Source: Opisthorchis felineus
Lineage: Eukaryota; Platyhelminthes; Trematoda; Opisthorchiida; Opisthorchiidae
Length of the DNA: 64,000 nucleotides
Direction: 5' to 3'
Assembly: GCA_004794785.1 (NCBI GenBank)
Contig: SJOL01008837.1
Coordinates: 272,223 to 336,222 of the forward strand
Shown: positions 50,137 to 62,970 of the stretch, piece after piece
Numbering within the stretch: position 1 is the first letter of the stretch
Layout of the letters: every line of letters starts with the position of its first letter
The notes under the pieces: model-generated
Told to the model about the DNA's origin: nothing
Database searches by the model: none
What the model saw: only the letters and a program-made list of their open reading frames with translations
Translations under genes and position numbers: made by a program

Positions 50137-53100
50137 CCCCTCATACCTCAGTTGTAACCATATTCAACATAACAAATTATTCGCTACAGATATGGTTTGT
50201 GGTTTGGAATGACTACCACCTCAGTCGTCCAAATTAACTAGATCCTTGTTAGGTGGAATGACTTCCTTTGGCACCGTCACACTAGTCTCCGGTGCCATAA
50301 TTAAATATTTTATGCCCTCCCAACAAAGGAGGCGTATTTAGACGGTGCTCTGACAGCTCCATCTTTTTTTGCCGTACGAAGTAGGGTTTACGGGAATAGG
50401 TGACAGATGACTGATGATGAGTGGAATGTTGACGCACCAGCAACCTCTTTACAACATCTCCGCTCATCCACTGTCCAAACTCAACAGAAACAAGTAGGTA
50501 TCGCATCGCTATACGACGAAGGTAGACGGCCGAACCGTGGTTCCATGTACCCTGAGACGTGATGGAATTCTGCTAGAGAACCACTCATTACAGTTGTATT
50601 GTACATAAGTATATTGGTCAATTCTGTGAGTGGGCTTTGTAGAGGGATATTGGCGGGTGAACATCCAGCTGACAGTCACCCGATATGTCAGAAACATTCA
50701 AGTTTGAAACGAAATTTCTGTTTTGGCATTTACAAGCTAAAGTTATCAAAGTACCGAGACAGGTTTTAGTTCTTCACAATGCAGGATAGCATTCACAACT
50801 ATTCATCGGAAACCAGAAGTGTGGAATGAATTTTTAACATCGATGACAGTTCATCTGCACTTTTAATGGCTAAGGGTTGTCGGCGCACCGTAAACGTGTT
50901 GACTAGTCTCCATTCTACGGGCGCATAATGTGATAATTAGAGCCCTATCATAGTCCGCCCAACCAATCTACACTAGTCACAGGAATAAACCGCTTCAAAT
51001 CCACGAATATACTTAATGTCAAAATGGTGTATAGCGACGAATGCACATGTCGTTGAAAACTGTTTAAGAATATCACGATTTGCTTATGCACACTCAACGG
51101 ATCCCCTTAATCAGGCGAAGATGCACGTAATCGGTGTCTCATTTGGTGCAGTGAAAGCCACCTGGATGGTGCGCACACGGACGCTCAAAACTATGGCTTG
51201 AGATAACGGCACAAGCACCCACTATGCTCCCTAACAACGCACTGATGATGGCATCTCAATTGGCGATGGAACGCTTGCAATTAAATTTCCCAGCTCAGTC
51301 AACAAACCACCCACCAAACGGAATACTTGGGATAAGTAACATCCCCGCGTTGCCCCTCACTGACCCTTGTGTCTCCAGCTTAACTCTATCACGCATCCAC
51401 CCTCTCTTATCTCCCTCCTTCGGCCCCCATTCACCCACCTGAGAAACACAGCTAAAGTAACATACCCATTCTCTCATGTATAACAAGTGCTCGTACATCA
51501 ACTGCTTTCTCTTATCAACTTCCTACTAACTGGAAAAAATGCGGAGGGTTGCGATTACTATCATGCATCCTGACGACGAGGACAACCAACCAGGCAGTAC
51601 AAGGTCACATAGTGCAATGAAAAAAGTCCATCTTCGGTGGAAGGTGATAGTGGTCAGAGTGAGCGAAGCCATTCCACTGCAACCTACCAAAAAGCTTACT
51701 AATGAAAGCGCCACAACTTTTCATCTTCAGTTATTCATCAAAATGCAAGTGCTTTCAGATAAGAACACAGACCAAAATGCTTGTGTATCCCAAGAGTATC
51801 GAGTTGGGTCAACTCGAACCCCTCCAAAATGATCCGGCAGTCATAATAATGGTGATTCGGAAAACGAGTGTTGATGGATGAAGAAATCTATGCTGATGGC
51901 TTTCGAAGCCGTTTGTACATTTCCAAAGAACACTGGAAAAGTCAATATCAATGCCATCAACAAACGCTTTGATGGCTTATTCAAGTTCCTTACGTGCCAA
52001 ATAGTAGAAATTCGAAAGAGTGCTGGTCGATGATGAAGGTCCGATAGACGGAAGACTTCGCAGCCGGAAACAGCTGAAAAATCCGATTCTGTGGTTCAGT
52101 GTGAGGTCTTAGTTGGACGATCCACGAGATGGAAAGAATCTCATCTCGTTCGCCAAAATGTCGGCTTGTAAGATGACCTGATTAGAACAGTTAGGATTTC
52201 CCCCATCATCCCGCACAGTATATGAATTACACAAACCTGAACTGGCACTCGAAACAAGTTGCTGATCGGCACCATATAATCATCGAGGTTATTTCACTTC
52301 TGTCCAGTAAAATTTCCGAACCAGGAGGTTTTGCATTCTGCTCTATTCAAGGAATACGACGAATCTCTTATGCGCATTTTAACTTCAGTGCAAAATATCT
52401 GCAGTGTAGAAGGAATGCTGACTGATGACTCGACAGCGGTACCAATTTGAAATTAGCTTGCAAGCTAATTGCCAAGCTCGGCGAACGGATCAACGACCAT
52501 CTGGTCAACCAACAAGTCTAAGTGTATAATTCAGTCTGGAAGCAACCCGTTCGCATACATACCTCCAAAACATAAAAAGCCAACGTTTTATAAATTTGAG
52601 TTTTGCCATGCCATGTAAGATTAGGATGACTGAACTGAGCACTATCAAGTGTTCGGACGTTCACCAAATGACCTCTGAAGCAGAAACATCCAGCAATAAG
52701 GGATTTTTTTTACGATGAATAGTGAATAGCGTTACGTTGTCTCAGAGTCACACTCCACTCACCTAGACCCAGGAGTAGCTTCAAGTCAAGCAGTACATTA
52801 TGCATTGCGTAGATGCAGAACGTCCTGTACCTAAATTTACAGCAACAAAGCCCATTGATCCTGGCTGGAGAATAAAAACAACAAGGGTCACTCCGAAGAG
52901 ACACCATCTTCTAAGAACTCAACAACAGAAGTTGCTCGTCATTCATGAGGAATGTCGGATAACCCCGAAGTGAGGCTACTCCCGAAACGTTGAAGCCAAA
53001 TTATTGTAGATAACATGTGTCTGCTCTACCCTCAGAAAGTTGAGCTATATGTTCCTGCCGAATTGTTGAACGGACGGATTACTGTTATTATTGCTTACCA

Positions 53101-53529
53101 AAGTTACATGTGATCTAACAACAGAGTACTCATATTTTTGATAAATCCCTACCTAAAGAACATATCGAAGAAAAGCTTTTGAGAATTCTTAATTATTCAT
53201 GTTGTGGATAAGCTGCTATCTATTGGAAAAAACACCATTTGAAAGGCAATTTGGAGGCACTATTTTCGTGCGCCGATGATTTCACATCACAGACCCTCTA
53301 TGCTAGAAGAATCCTTCAATAATCTTTCACAAAACACTGTAGTAACATTCACGTAAGAAGAGCCAAACTGTGAATGAGAGTTGCATCCATGGCTTTGACC
53401 TTGCTCTTCCCCTGGATAAAGCGAGACAGACTGAGTTATACACATCCAAAACAATCCAAAGCACAATAAATTATTGCCAGTTTGTGGTTGAGCTCAGTCT
53501 ACATCATTTGCTAATCCTGTGGTTATCGC

Positions 53530-53648
53530 AGGTGGATAGCTTATTGTTACCCGAAGAGATCAAGTCGCGTCTTGGAAAAACAGTTGAGGGGATTCGCGTA
53601 TACGCTCGATTTCCAGGTGGAAGATTACCTATACAAGGAACCAAATGA
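53530..53648 (+). CDS. Possible terminal exon of an unrecognised gene
   Basis: The frame after a possible acceptor (GTGGTTATCGCAG ending at 53529, with CTAAT about 20 bp before) reads VDSLLLPEEIKSRLGKTVEG, then IRVYARFPGGRLPIQGTK and a stop at 53646-53648. The residue mix is protein-like and unlike the surrounding noise. I do not recognise a family and found no upstream exon, so it could be chance. If real it is a last exon in phase 0. Confidence 0.3.
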
Positions 53649-56600
53649 GATCAACTTGTGACCTACCCGATTGGGACCAATACGTTAATGATCTTGCATA
53701 TAACACTTTCCGTATACTAGTGCCAATACATACAATTTTCGTTTGCGCCTGTTTCTTAAATCGGCTCATGAACTTACATTGGTTTGGAAGCAAGGTTCTC
53801 ACAGCGATGACTCTTTTGTTTGTAGGCTCGACTAAGCCATAACTTTAAGTAGGAAACTGACTGGATGCCTCTTAATAGGGTTTCGTACAGCGAGGGAATA
53901 TTGTACAGGAAAAGGCCACCTTTGAGTCAACAAACTGTTGATAACATATGTTTCTTCCAACCCCGACATCTCACTCCACCGCATTGTACAGGTGACGTGA
54001 CGCAAAGACAGTCCACCCACCAGAACAATAGTCAGCTTGTGGCGCCGACTGGTACGATGCAGGCGAAAACAGAAAATTGTGCAAAGGAATATTTTTCGGT
54101 GTTAGCGGAAAAAACTAGTAGATATTACCAGGCACGTAGGAACATACAGAGATAGGCAGTAAGCCATTGGCTGAAAGTCTTGAGAAAGTTAGTCTTTTGG
54201 CCGAGGCTGTCTGGGATATGGAGATCTGAGGGCTATAACACTCATCACGATGGACGGTTAATCATCACAAGCCTATCATCATACTTCAGCGGAGAGTTTT
54301 CCTTCTTGCATGAAAACGTGTAGTGCAAATTCAGGGAAGACCTGTTATCCTAGTCTCCTTGTATACAATCATACCAAATCAGAAAATTTGAAACTACACT
54401 ACATTCGAGGTGGATTGTTGTGAAGCGCGTTAGCAAGGGTCTTGATGATTTGGAGACTATGAGAAAAGAGTTTACTGAGAGGTAGGGAATACCAAAGTTT
54501 GATCGTTTTGAAAATGGAGGGGAAGGTGAGTTCGAAGCTACAAAAGGGTGAATTACTGGACATGCTTGAAGAACAAAGACGAGTGATGCGACTGGGGACT
54601 TGAATTGGGGGACGATGGTTAACCAGTGTGCTGGGTGGAGTTCCACTATTGCTTTAAAAACACACGAATATAGCATCCACGTTCGGCATTGAAGGTAGCT
54701 ATGTTTTTTTACACTGGATGGGTATAGTAGCATGTAATAAGATAGCCCCTAGCAGAAAATCGAAAGTGCACAATAATCTACCGTGAGCAGGTTGACTGAA
54801 TCAGCTGATAGTAGACCTCAAAGATAACATTTTGGAATTACAGGTTGTCTGGTACACCAAGCTTATGATGGACTGTTGAGGAAGATGTTAAATAGAGTAG
54901 ATAACCAGATATCGGTTCTGGTGCTCGTACATGACTCATCTTCATGTACATATTGGTGACTTGACAGGCTGTGTGGTTTAACGAATAGTGTACATCAAGT
55001 ATACGTCACGATTGTAATGTATTTCACTCAAGCTTGATGCACAACTGTTTTTTAATTGGAAACGATCAGTTCTATACCAGCTATCACGAGATAAATAGAT
55101 CAGGTGAGTTTGTTCCATTCACATGACACACTCATGATATCAGGCACTCGTCAAAATATGCACTACTGGTTAAGAATAAGTGCTGTCCTTTACTGTCACG
55201 TGCAGTGAAAGGGATGTTCAGGCATTTGCGCAGTGAATTCCTTATCCACCTGCAGGAGTTTCAAGGACAGGCCGGGAAAAGCCAGGTCAATCTGTGAATT
55301 GCCCGGTGTGTGTCAAACAACGGCAGTAGTTGGGGAATAATTTATGTCACGTTGAAACCTTGATTTTCTCTCTGCATGCGCACTGAAAACCTGGTTGTTT
55401 ACGAGGAACGTTCTGTTCCAAGGGGAAATCTGTTCAATGGGAAAAATTGCCCAGACTATCACACTAAAGCCACGGTTTCTGTAAACAAGTGCACAATAAT
55501 GGAAACGAAAATAGCTAGTGAATGTTCAGTGTACATTGCGTAGACATCGATTTTGTGCAAACCAACGCATACCGCCCCAATAACAAATCATTTATAAACC
55601 GGCAACACTTCCTGCACGTCAGCGGTTTCTTCTTAATGATTAAGGTGCTTCTTTTTGCCCACCTCTCAATTACCTTTTGAGGGAGCGTTATTTTTCATAG
55701 ACCAAGAAAAAAGCCTTATCGGTAGCCGCTAAGACTATTCAGATAACCCTACTTAAGTCGCCGTGTTGCCCAGGTAATCTGTTGAGAGTATTCGTGCGAA
55801 ATATTGGGAGGGTGAACTGTGGAATATTACCTGTCTGACCTAATATGTGGCCTCTTGAATAGTTCGAAACTACCTTCAAAAGAGCGCCTCAGTTGGTCTT
55901 CCCATGCGCGTACTGGAAAGTTGTAACAATCTCTAACTGAATATGTTTGTGAACAGGATGTTTGGCTATAGATCTACCAATACTGAGCAGTTCGCGATGA
56001 AGTTCTGCCTGCGACTGTTTGACTCAGGCAGTCATTTCGCGAATGTATTATCCGTTGCGGACATCTCCAATGCACTTGTTTCAATAATCTGGCAATCCGG
56101 TAGGCCTGGTCATTCCAACCACTTCAACCGCCCTTTCTAATACAGTCCCCCCAGGAAGTTGAGCTTCTACGTAGTCGAGCATTTTGGCACGAAACAAATC
56201 GGTGATTGTACTCGATGAGAGCTTTACGTAAGATGAATTAAGGTGCGTACACATGCAGTATACTCGGACGCGAAATACAATGCCAGACCATTGTATCTGC
56301 GCAGATAATAGCAGTTAGCAACAGTTAATTATGGAGGGCTCAGACACCTTAAAATCGTACTGCACACAGAACTGGACGATAACGGCGCGTCAACTGCAGT
56401 TATTTGTTTGGGAACATAACACCTAAAAAAGGAACAGATCATGATTACCTCGTAAGTAACAAATAATCTTGGATCTCACTCAGCGCCTCTGGTTAGTCAA
56501 AAAACAGTCGAAAACAATAAGAAACTCCGCCGAAACACAAGTAATCTGCACATCATCAACACATCGCAGTGTCACGTAGTTCGCGTCAACAAAGTGTGCT

Positions 56601-57734
56601 TTGGAACACAAGTTATGACGTGGAACAACTTCCAACAATTCAAGACTGCCTCAGGATCATTTCGTGTGTCGTTAGGATGGATTCATTCGATCCTTCAGTT
56701 TTTGACTACACTCAGCTAGACTAAGTAGCCCTTAGGAAGCACTCAGATGGACCACGTCTTCCAAGATTGATTCCGATTACTTACACCACCAGACGCTAGT
56801 AGATGACTGTAATTAATACGACTACACGACACTGGCAGTCACTGAAACACGATTATCCCTCCGCAGTTTAAAATATCACCTATCCCTCATAAAAAGACAA
56901 TTTTAAAGTAAGTAGAATCCTTTATGCGTCCACGACTAAGTTCGAGAAATAAGTTCCCACTCAACTTTAGGTGAAAGTAACCAAACAACTTCGGCATCCT
57001 CGCAGTAGCTCAACTAACCATGGATTGCACCACTTACGAGGCTTAAAAAATGAAAATATCCCTCTATCGGACAATGCAATGTTGCCCTGTTGTGCACGAT
57101 GCCATGTCCGCATGACCACTACATCTAAAAAACTAGACGATGTTCTAAGATTTCTCTGGGAAAGAAACCAACAGGTTGTGTGTACGAGAGAAGGAGAACA
57201 GGAGCTCTGTTAAGCATATTCATTGTTTTGTCTTCTGGGTCACACTCATTGTATTAACTGCGCCGCCAAGAACACAAGTTCTTGGATGTTCCAGCATAAT
57301 CCGTGATGAGGTCAAAAAGGAAAAAAATGTAGAATATAAGATGAACGGAACGTCTGAACCCAAAGAAACGAAAACGCAGCCATTTTTACACACTGACCTC
57401 CATGTCTATTTTCAACCAAACCATCGGCGAACGAAACTGTGGCAGTTATAACCAGTACACGGCAAGTACGCGGTTTTTACAGCTGATGATGACTTTCAAC
57501 CACAAAGTATGCTAGCAAACCGGTGACCCAAGTCTCGTCTCGACTGATCGTTTATGAAGCCAAGTACTAGCATTACAATGAACCAATGAACTCGCATGCG
57601 ATGATGCACCTAGCAAAAGGCAAATGAACACCAACTTAGAAGCAAGACGGCGGATAAAACGGAAAATCGAACGCAAAGAAATGCACGGTTCGGAGGAGAT
57701 CTAAACGTAGTTTAGAAACTAGAGCCTTAGGGCC
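53649..57734. other. Stretch with no supported gene
   Basis: Short frames only, including a 127-codon minus-strand frame (54350-54733) with no recognisable domain. No SINE, RTE or RNA gene was seen. Confidence 0.45.
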
Positions 57735-58163
57735 ATGGATAAGCAGTCGTTGTCACGTTGCGGAATCCGATCGTATGGTTTGGGACAGCGATTATTCAAC
57801 ACAGGCCCCTGGTCAGCGTGCTGGAAAATGGATGTTGAAAGAGGTCCACTGGATAACTACCCCACTGACCGGATGAAATTGTTGTTCGAAGAGAAATCCT
57901 GCATTAAAATACTTCGCTATTTGTTCATTAATTTTGGTCTGAGTGGCAGCCATTTGAGGCCAGTTTTGAGGAATTCCCACCGACCTTCAAGCGGTACACA
58001 AGTGAACACATATCCATCCAACATAGATCGGGTAAAATCTCAGCTGTTAAGATTTGAAAAGATCGTAATGGAGCACAGGATCCAAGTTATAATCATTCCC
58101 TGCAATCAACATATCATCAATAAGGTTGGTAAAAGCTCGTCAACAGTCCACTACCGGTTTTGA
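57735..58163 (+). other. Open frame of 142 codons, unrecognised
   Basis: One of the longest uninterrupted frames outside mobile elements. It starts MDKQSLSRCGIRSYGLG and has no domain, signal peptide or membrane segment that I can see, and no clear splice signals. In AT-rich DNA of this length a chance frame of this size is plausible. Confidence 0.15.
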
Positions 58164-59699
58164 TAGATACACCTGAGTCTGGCAATGACACCGTCTGGGG
58201 TTCAAAATTGAGTGTTCCGCCACGTTTCGTGTTCAAGTGACGAATAAGACTCACGCAAAATCGAGTGTTACGCCGAGGTGTACCACTCTAGATGCCTCAC
58301 TAGTATAGACTCCTCTCCGAACAAACAGACCAACCTTTAGTGTTCCAACATCAAGCAGGTGTTCGACCGACAGCCTCTTCCTCCTGATCTATAGGCCTGT
58401 CTACTGAGTCGCATTCACATGAGGCCGTCTTTTCGGTCTTCAAAAAGTGATGATGTGGTGGACATTGATGATGTCCCCACGAATGGCCACAAAACCTCCA
58501 AGTAGCCAAGAAGACTCTAGTAACCAATAACTAGGACCTACATCCTACATCTTTAAACGAACGTCAAGAATTAACAGGAATACGTGCAACTGATCGACCT
58601 ATTCCACGAGCTCTAAATTGACGTAGCTTCCAATCTGGTTAAACCTGAAGTTGTTTCAACCATTCCCTAATGACTGATTACCTTATTTCCATTGCCCAAG
58701 CTCGGTATTCGTGGATGATGAAGACATGAGTTATGACCAGGAACACTGTGATTACGTTTAGGATGTTACAAGCACCCTTGGTTTTATGGAAACAGACTAG
58801 GACTATGTTGTGGTTCCAGTCGTATATGATTGCGGAATGGCGCTCGATAATGGGAACATTGTTGTAGTAGTGCAGTAGAAACAAGAAAAACTCTCCCTAT
58901 TTCGGAACCGGATATGCAAAGAACTGCTGAGCTAAGAAATGTCTCCGAAAGTGAAAAGATTTACAAGTGGATCAAGTAAAAGGTCTGGCTGAAATGCTGT
59001 GTTTGTAAAGTTTCTCCAACAGAATAGTTCTAGATTTTAAACGGCAACAATTTCGGTGGGCAGTGCACATGGTCTCCTTCAGATGGTCGCTATACTGTAG
59101 ATCTTATGAGGGAAGGCCACAATAGTACCGCACTGGCTTCAATGTTTTATTGTTATTCGCAAAAATGAATGTTTGTACGTTGATAGTTGCACGTATGATA
59201 ATCGCCCCCTCCCCTCTAGAAGGACTATTAATCGCTACAGGGCTACTGCCAACTGAAACCAGTCGAGCCATTCCTTATAAATTTTAATTTTTCATACTGG
59301 AAAACCATACTTCGCGACTTTGAATGCCAAATACATGGAGCGATCTCTAGACGGTAAACTCGAGAGAACAACATGAACGACAGATTCATCTGTGTCATAC
59401 GTTGACATGATTTTACTCTGCAGAGGAGTATCTGACCCTGTGTTGTACTCATTTTCACTTTCAATCAAGTGATTAGAACGAAAGCAGAGGAATTCAGAAG
59501 TAAATATTAAAATGATAATTACAAGGCAGGTAGTAAGAACGGCGAAAAATGAACGATAATGAAAGCCTCGTTATTTGATATAGAAATGCAAGTTAGCCCA
59601 AAAACGACAACCAACAAAACCGTAGGAAGTTAACAGGAAAAGAACGGGCGAAATACCGCCACCGGAGGGTGCTTGAGAAGGGCGTGGGCGGTTTCAACA
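58164..59699. other. Stretch with no supported gene; includes the MsrB 3' flank
   Basis: The minus-strand 3' UTR of the MsrB gene should lie just below 59700. No canonical polyadenylation hexamer was identified there. Confidence 0.4.
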
Positions 59700-61385
59700 T
59701 TATTTGGAACTGCCGTGACCACTGTCGCGGAGAGGTTGCTCAGGAGAAAGTTTCAACGCGCCGGAATTGATACAATATCGCAACCCAGTTGGTTTTGGGC
59801 CATCATCAAAGACATGTCCTAAATGCGCGCCACAACGACAGCACTTGACTTCCACTCGCTCCATACCTTGACCGAAAAAAAAACATTCAAACTGAATAGA
59901 AGTTCGGCCCTCGTACACTGGCTATAAAATATACGCTCCGAGAAGCCACTGCCCTCTAGAATAAACGCTGGTCACCCGGATCGACAAGTACTGGTGTAAG
60001 GAGGAAAGCCCTTCGCCGTGAAGTTCTTTATTAGCAAACACCACCTAAGCAGTTACAAACTACTGGGCAGGAAAGTAAACGTCTCATATGAACATAGTTT
60101 TTAAAAACTAAACATTCTCACGCATCTTCTTGAATTTTGATGGATATTCATTGCCTATCACGCAACTGTAAACGAACACTGCGAAGCAGTAATAAACTTC
60201 ACCTTGCATTAGACGCGGGGCAGAGCTTCGAGAAGACAACAGACCACTCGCATGCCTCATCAGTAGTATCCACCGTTACACTGGTAGGTGTAAATCCCGG
60301 ATAGATAAGACACCAGTGGGTGCCCAAAAGCGATCTGTTCTACGCTGCCACTATTGACTGACCCGCTAAATAAAGAAAAAAATTGTCATACGAAACCTAA
60401 CAGGCGAAGGTAACCAAAGCCTATGTGATCCTCAGATTGAGTACCACGGTCTATCTTCCGAAGAGTTAGAGTACAAAAAGAAGTAACAAGGGGGAGCTCT
60501 CCGGGACCAACTACATCCTTGAATGATATTCGGTCACTGTCATTCACACTCCAATTTTCCAGGAGTAGGTGGACAATCACCTTGATATAAAGCAAAGGAC
60601 GGAGCTAATTTTCAGGGAAGATATCTCGAAAGTGGTTGTCACGTGCAACCATCCTCATTGTGCTACGCCACACAACTTTGAACTGGCACAAAATGCTTTC
60701 CCAAATGTCTTTCCCTTCGGAGTAGAAAATTATAAAGGCTTTTCAAGAAATCTCGCGCGACCATTGTTTTCAGGGAAGCTTATGTCTATTAATATCCCAT
60801 TTACTTTATCCCTTCACATCTCCGTGAATTCTACCATTCACATCTTCATCAGCAAACAACGTCATCCTTGAATCTTCCACTGTTTGCTGTGGTTCAACGA
60901 ATGAATTTGATTGTTCTGTCCCATATCAAAGACTCCCTTTCTTCTACGATCAACTGTCATGGATAGTAAAAAAGGAAGACTGCCAGTCACCGAGCTAACA
61001 ACACAGTAGAATGGCCACACTAGGTAGGCTGATGGGCAAACTTGCCTGAAGAAGTATCCACCTGAAGATAGACATCTTGACGTTTCAACACACTGAAAAA
61101 CGACGGCCAACCGGAATCCGAATAAAACTTCGATGCGTTGTCAAAAAGAGGTGCGTCACAAACAACACAATGATAGATGCCCGGTGAAAATTCTCGTACA
61201 TACTTGCCTGAAAAGGGCCTAAAGTGGTAAATTACTTAGCTCATCAATTACCTTTCGGTGAATTTCTCTTGCGTTATCTTGTATTCAATTGCGGAAAGTT
61301 TGTGCTTAAGTTCAACTTTAGAAAACCCGGTACGGTTCCGATAGACTGGAGTGGGTGCGTTCTCTTCGTTCAACAGGGATACCAT
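59700..61385 (-). CDS. Peptide methionine-R-sulfoxide reductase B, three exons
   Basis: Spliced CDS on the minus strand: exons 61385-61252, 61218-61046 and 59866-59700, giving 157 aa, a usual MsrB length. MsrB reduces methionine-R-sulfoxide in proteins with thioredoxin as donor. Exon 1 carries [17 protein letters not shown]; exon 2 PFSGKY, CVVC (62-65), [10 protein letters not shown] and SGWPSFF (80-86); exon 3 [13 protein letters not shown] (111-114), [20 protein letters not shown] with the catalytic Cys at 134 and INSGAL. The two CxxC pairs are the structural zinc ligands. The SGWPSF motif is preceded by YSD where most relatives have DSG/T. Start 61385 is chosen for length and a good context (AAGATGG); an in-frame ATG at 61433 would add 16 residues that could be a targeting extension. 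All catalytic residues are intact. Confidence 0.9.
59867..61045 (-). other. Intron 2 of the MsrB gene (1179 bp, GC-AG)
   Basis: Minus strand: exon end TCTTCAG, donor GCAAGT, acceptor TTTTTTTCGGTCAAG, phase 1. Only this GC donor keeps the frame into GMERVEVKC; the nearest GT would shift it. A plus-strand open frame of 100 codons lies inside (60569-60871) without recognisable content. Confidence 0.82.
61219..61251 (-). other. Intron 1 of the MsrB gene (33 bp, GT-AG)
   Basis: Minus-strand GTAATTGATG...CACTTTAG, phase 2. Its removal joins TER to PFSGKY as in other MsrB proteins. A competing AG (TTTTCAG) 11 bp downstream would break the frame. Confidence 0.88.
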
Positions 61386-61805
61386 CTTCGACGACAAAGG
61401 TCTTGGCCTGTGCACCAAATGCAATATATTCATCGTTACGCAAAACGTAAGTTGACGGATGCCTTTGTGGAGGATAAACGGAAAGGCGACTGAAGCATTA
61501 CTGGAACCTCTGTTTTAATGGCAGGAAATGAGGAAAACGTAACTTGTTAAGCCAAACTACGGAAATAGCATGAAATGGACTCTAGTTAGGCTGTCGTCGA
61601 ACGGCTTCAGTTATGTACAATAATAACGGTAAACAACGTATTCGAAGGTGAATGCAATCAAACTGCCATTAAATCAGTTCTCTTCGGTTTCAGGAAACCA
61701 AGCCAGTTGGTTTAGGTACCACAAGAGAGAACCAATATACTGCGACGTACACGCCACACATAAACCATATTCCCAGGAAAGCCGTCAGTATGTGGCTGTT
61801 GACAG
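61386..61805. other. Short interval between MsrB and a divergent plus-strand ORF
   Basis: Presumed promoter/5' UTR area of MsrB on the minus strand. No TATA box or other element could be assigned with confidence. Confidence 0.3.
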
Positions 61806-62156
61806 CTATCGATGCGACGACCTCGAATAACAGGTTCATGTGACATTATCAACAATCTTCCTCCGTTACAAGTTGTCCCATGTAAAGACCAAGCGCCCAC
61901 AAAGACTGTCCGCCAAATCCCTGCACTTATTGTTGAGGCAGATGAGGAACCCTCGAAAAAGGCCACCTCCAAACCAAGACGGTTCAATCATTTTCTTCCA
62001 TCAAAACAAATACCCATTTTTCTACTGATGGCTATTTCATGTATACTGACCATTTCCTGTGTTCATATCTCTGAGGAACTCAATTTTATGAATGCTACAC
62101 GGACTAGTATTTTCAGGGTGGAAATCATTTTAATGCCCATATTCACCGTGATTTGA
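61806..62156 (+). CDS. Possible single-pass membrane protein ORF or exon, unrecognised
   Basis: From ATG 61812 an open frame of 114 codons runs to TGA 62154-62156. It has a polar, basic N-terminal part (KKATSKPRR near residues 49-57) followed by one strongly hydrophobic segment, IPIFLLMAISCILTISCVHI (residues 67-86), and a short tail. A possible splice acceptor (GTTGACAG) ends at 61805, so it may be a last exon. No family was recognised. Chance is possible but codon content looks more protein-like than the surrounding DNA. Confidence 0.3.
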   Translation, partial: LSMRRPRITGSCDIINNLPPLQVVPCKDQAPTKTVRQIPALIVEADEEPSKKATSKPRRFNHFLPSKQIPIFLLMAISCILTISCVHISEELNFMNATRTSIFRVEIILMPIFTVI

Positions 62157-62799
62157 ATCTATTCGCAATCCAGTACTCTGCAAAGTAAACACCGTTGAGC
62201 TGTTTGAACTGCGCAACCGCAGCTACCAGCATTCTCCTCACTAGCACACACGCGTGCTGTCCTATTGGTTTACAAAATTTAACCATCTAGACTAAAGCAT
62301 GTGGTTACTTGGCGAAACAATACGTGTGCAAGTTTGAATTGAGGATTGGAGTTATTCGGGGACTTAAAATAAGAATCGGGTTTTTTTGGGAAACCAGGCA
62401 AAGATCATTCAGGTGAAAAAGGCTAATCCGTTATAACTCCATAAAACCGTTGAAAACCAGAAAAACAGCGAAGCTTATATACATCAATATGGAAGCCCCG
62501 ATCATAACCTCAGGAAACGATGGCGCAAGCAGAAAAATGGCATGGGAATGAGTATCACCACACGGAGGAATCATAAAGGGAAGACCGTTTTATACTCCTC
62601 GGCTGGTTTTCTACAGTTCTGGCTTAATTAGTTGGAACACGCGAACTGCCAGCGATTTTTTTCAACAAAAAGTACCGCCCCTTCCAGTTCCTTAGCCTTA
62701 CGTGTCCACCAGGCTCCACGGTCAGCACGCACGCTAATTTTGATTTGACATCTGATTATTCATCGGGGTGAATCATGCTCGGGCCACTGCTCATGCCAC
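62157..62799. other. Stretch with no supported gene
   Basis: Nothing was recognised before the presumed LTR region of the next element. Confidence 0.4.
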
Positions 62800-62970
62800 T
62801 GTCATGACTGTGTAAACCATACTTTTCATATATCATTAACTGGCAATCTTCACTCATGTACTACCGTTATTATACTATTATACTACTATACGTCCTTCTA
62901 TTCTGTCTTCCTTGTAACCTCGGCCAGGAGCCACTGGAATCTTGCAACAATTTAACCGTCGAATAAAGAA

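Larger units (their letters stand above)
33366..53529. other. Long AT-richer stretch with no supported gene
   Basis: About 20 kb without a recognised coding domain, tRNA, SINE or RTE fragment. Frames are short and random-looking. Contents I can name are copies of the dispersed repeat, an AT-rich tract at 35199-35290, a small CRE/G-box-like palindrome at 41263-41294 and C-rich patches near 38260-38400 and 51330-51440. It is probably intergenic, or a large intron of a gene whose exons I cannot see. Confidence 0.5.

Noticed and set aside
54350..54733. Open frame of 127 codons on the minus strand.
   Set aside because: No recognised domain, low-complexity Ser/Pro-rich stretches and no splice or start context that supports coding.
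60569..60871. Open frame of 100 codons on the plus strand.
   Set aside because: It lies antisense within intron 2 of MsrB and shows no recognisable domain.
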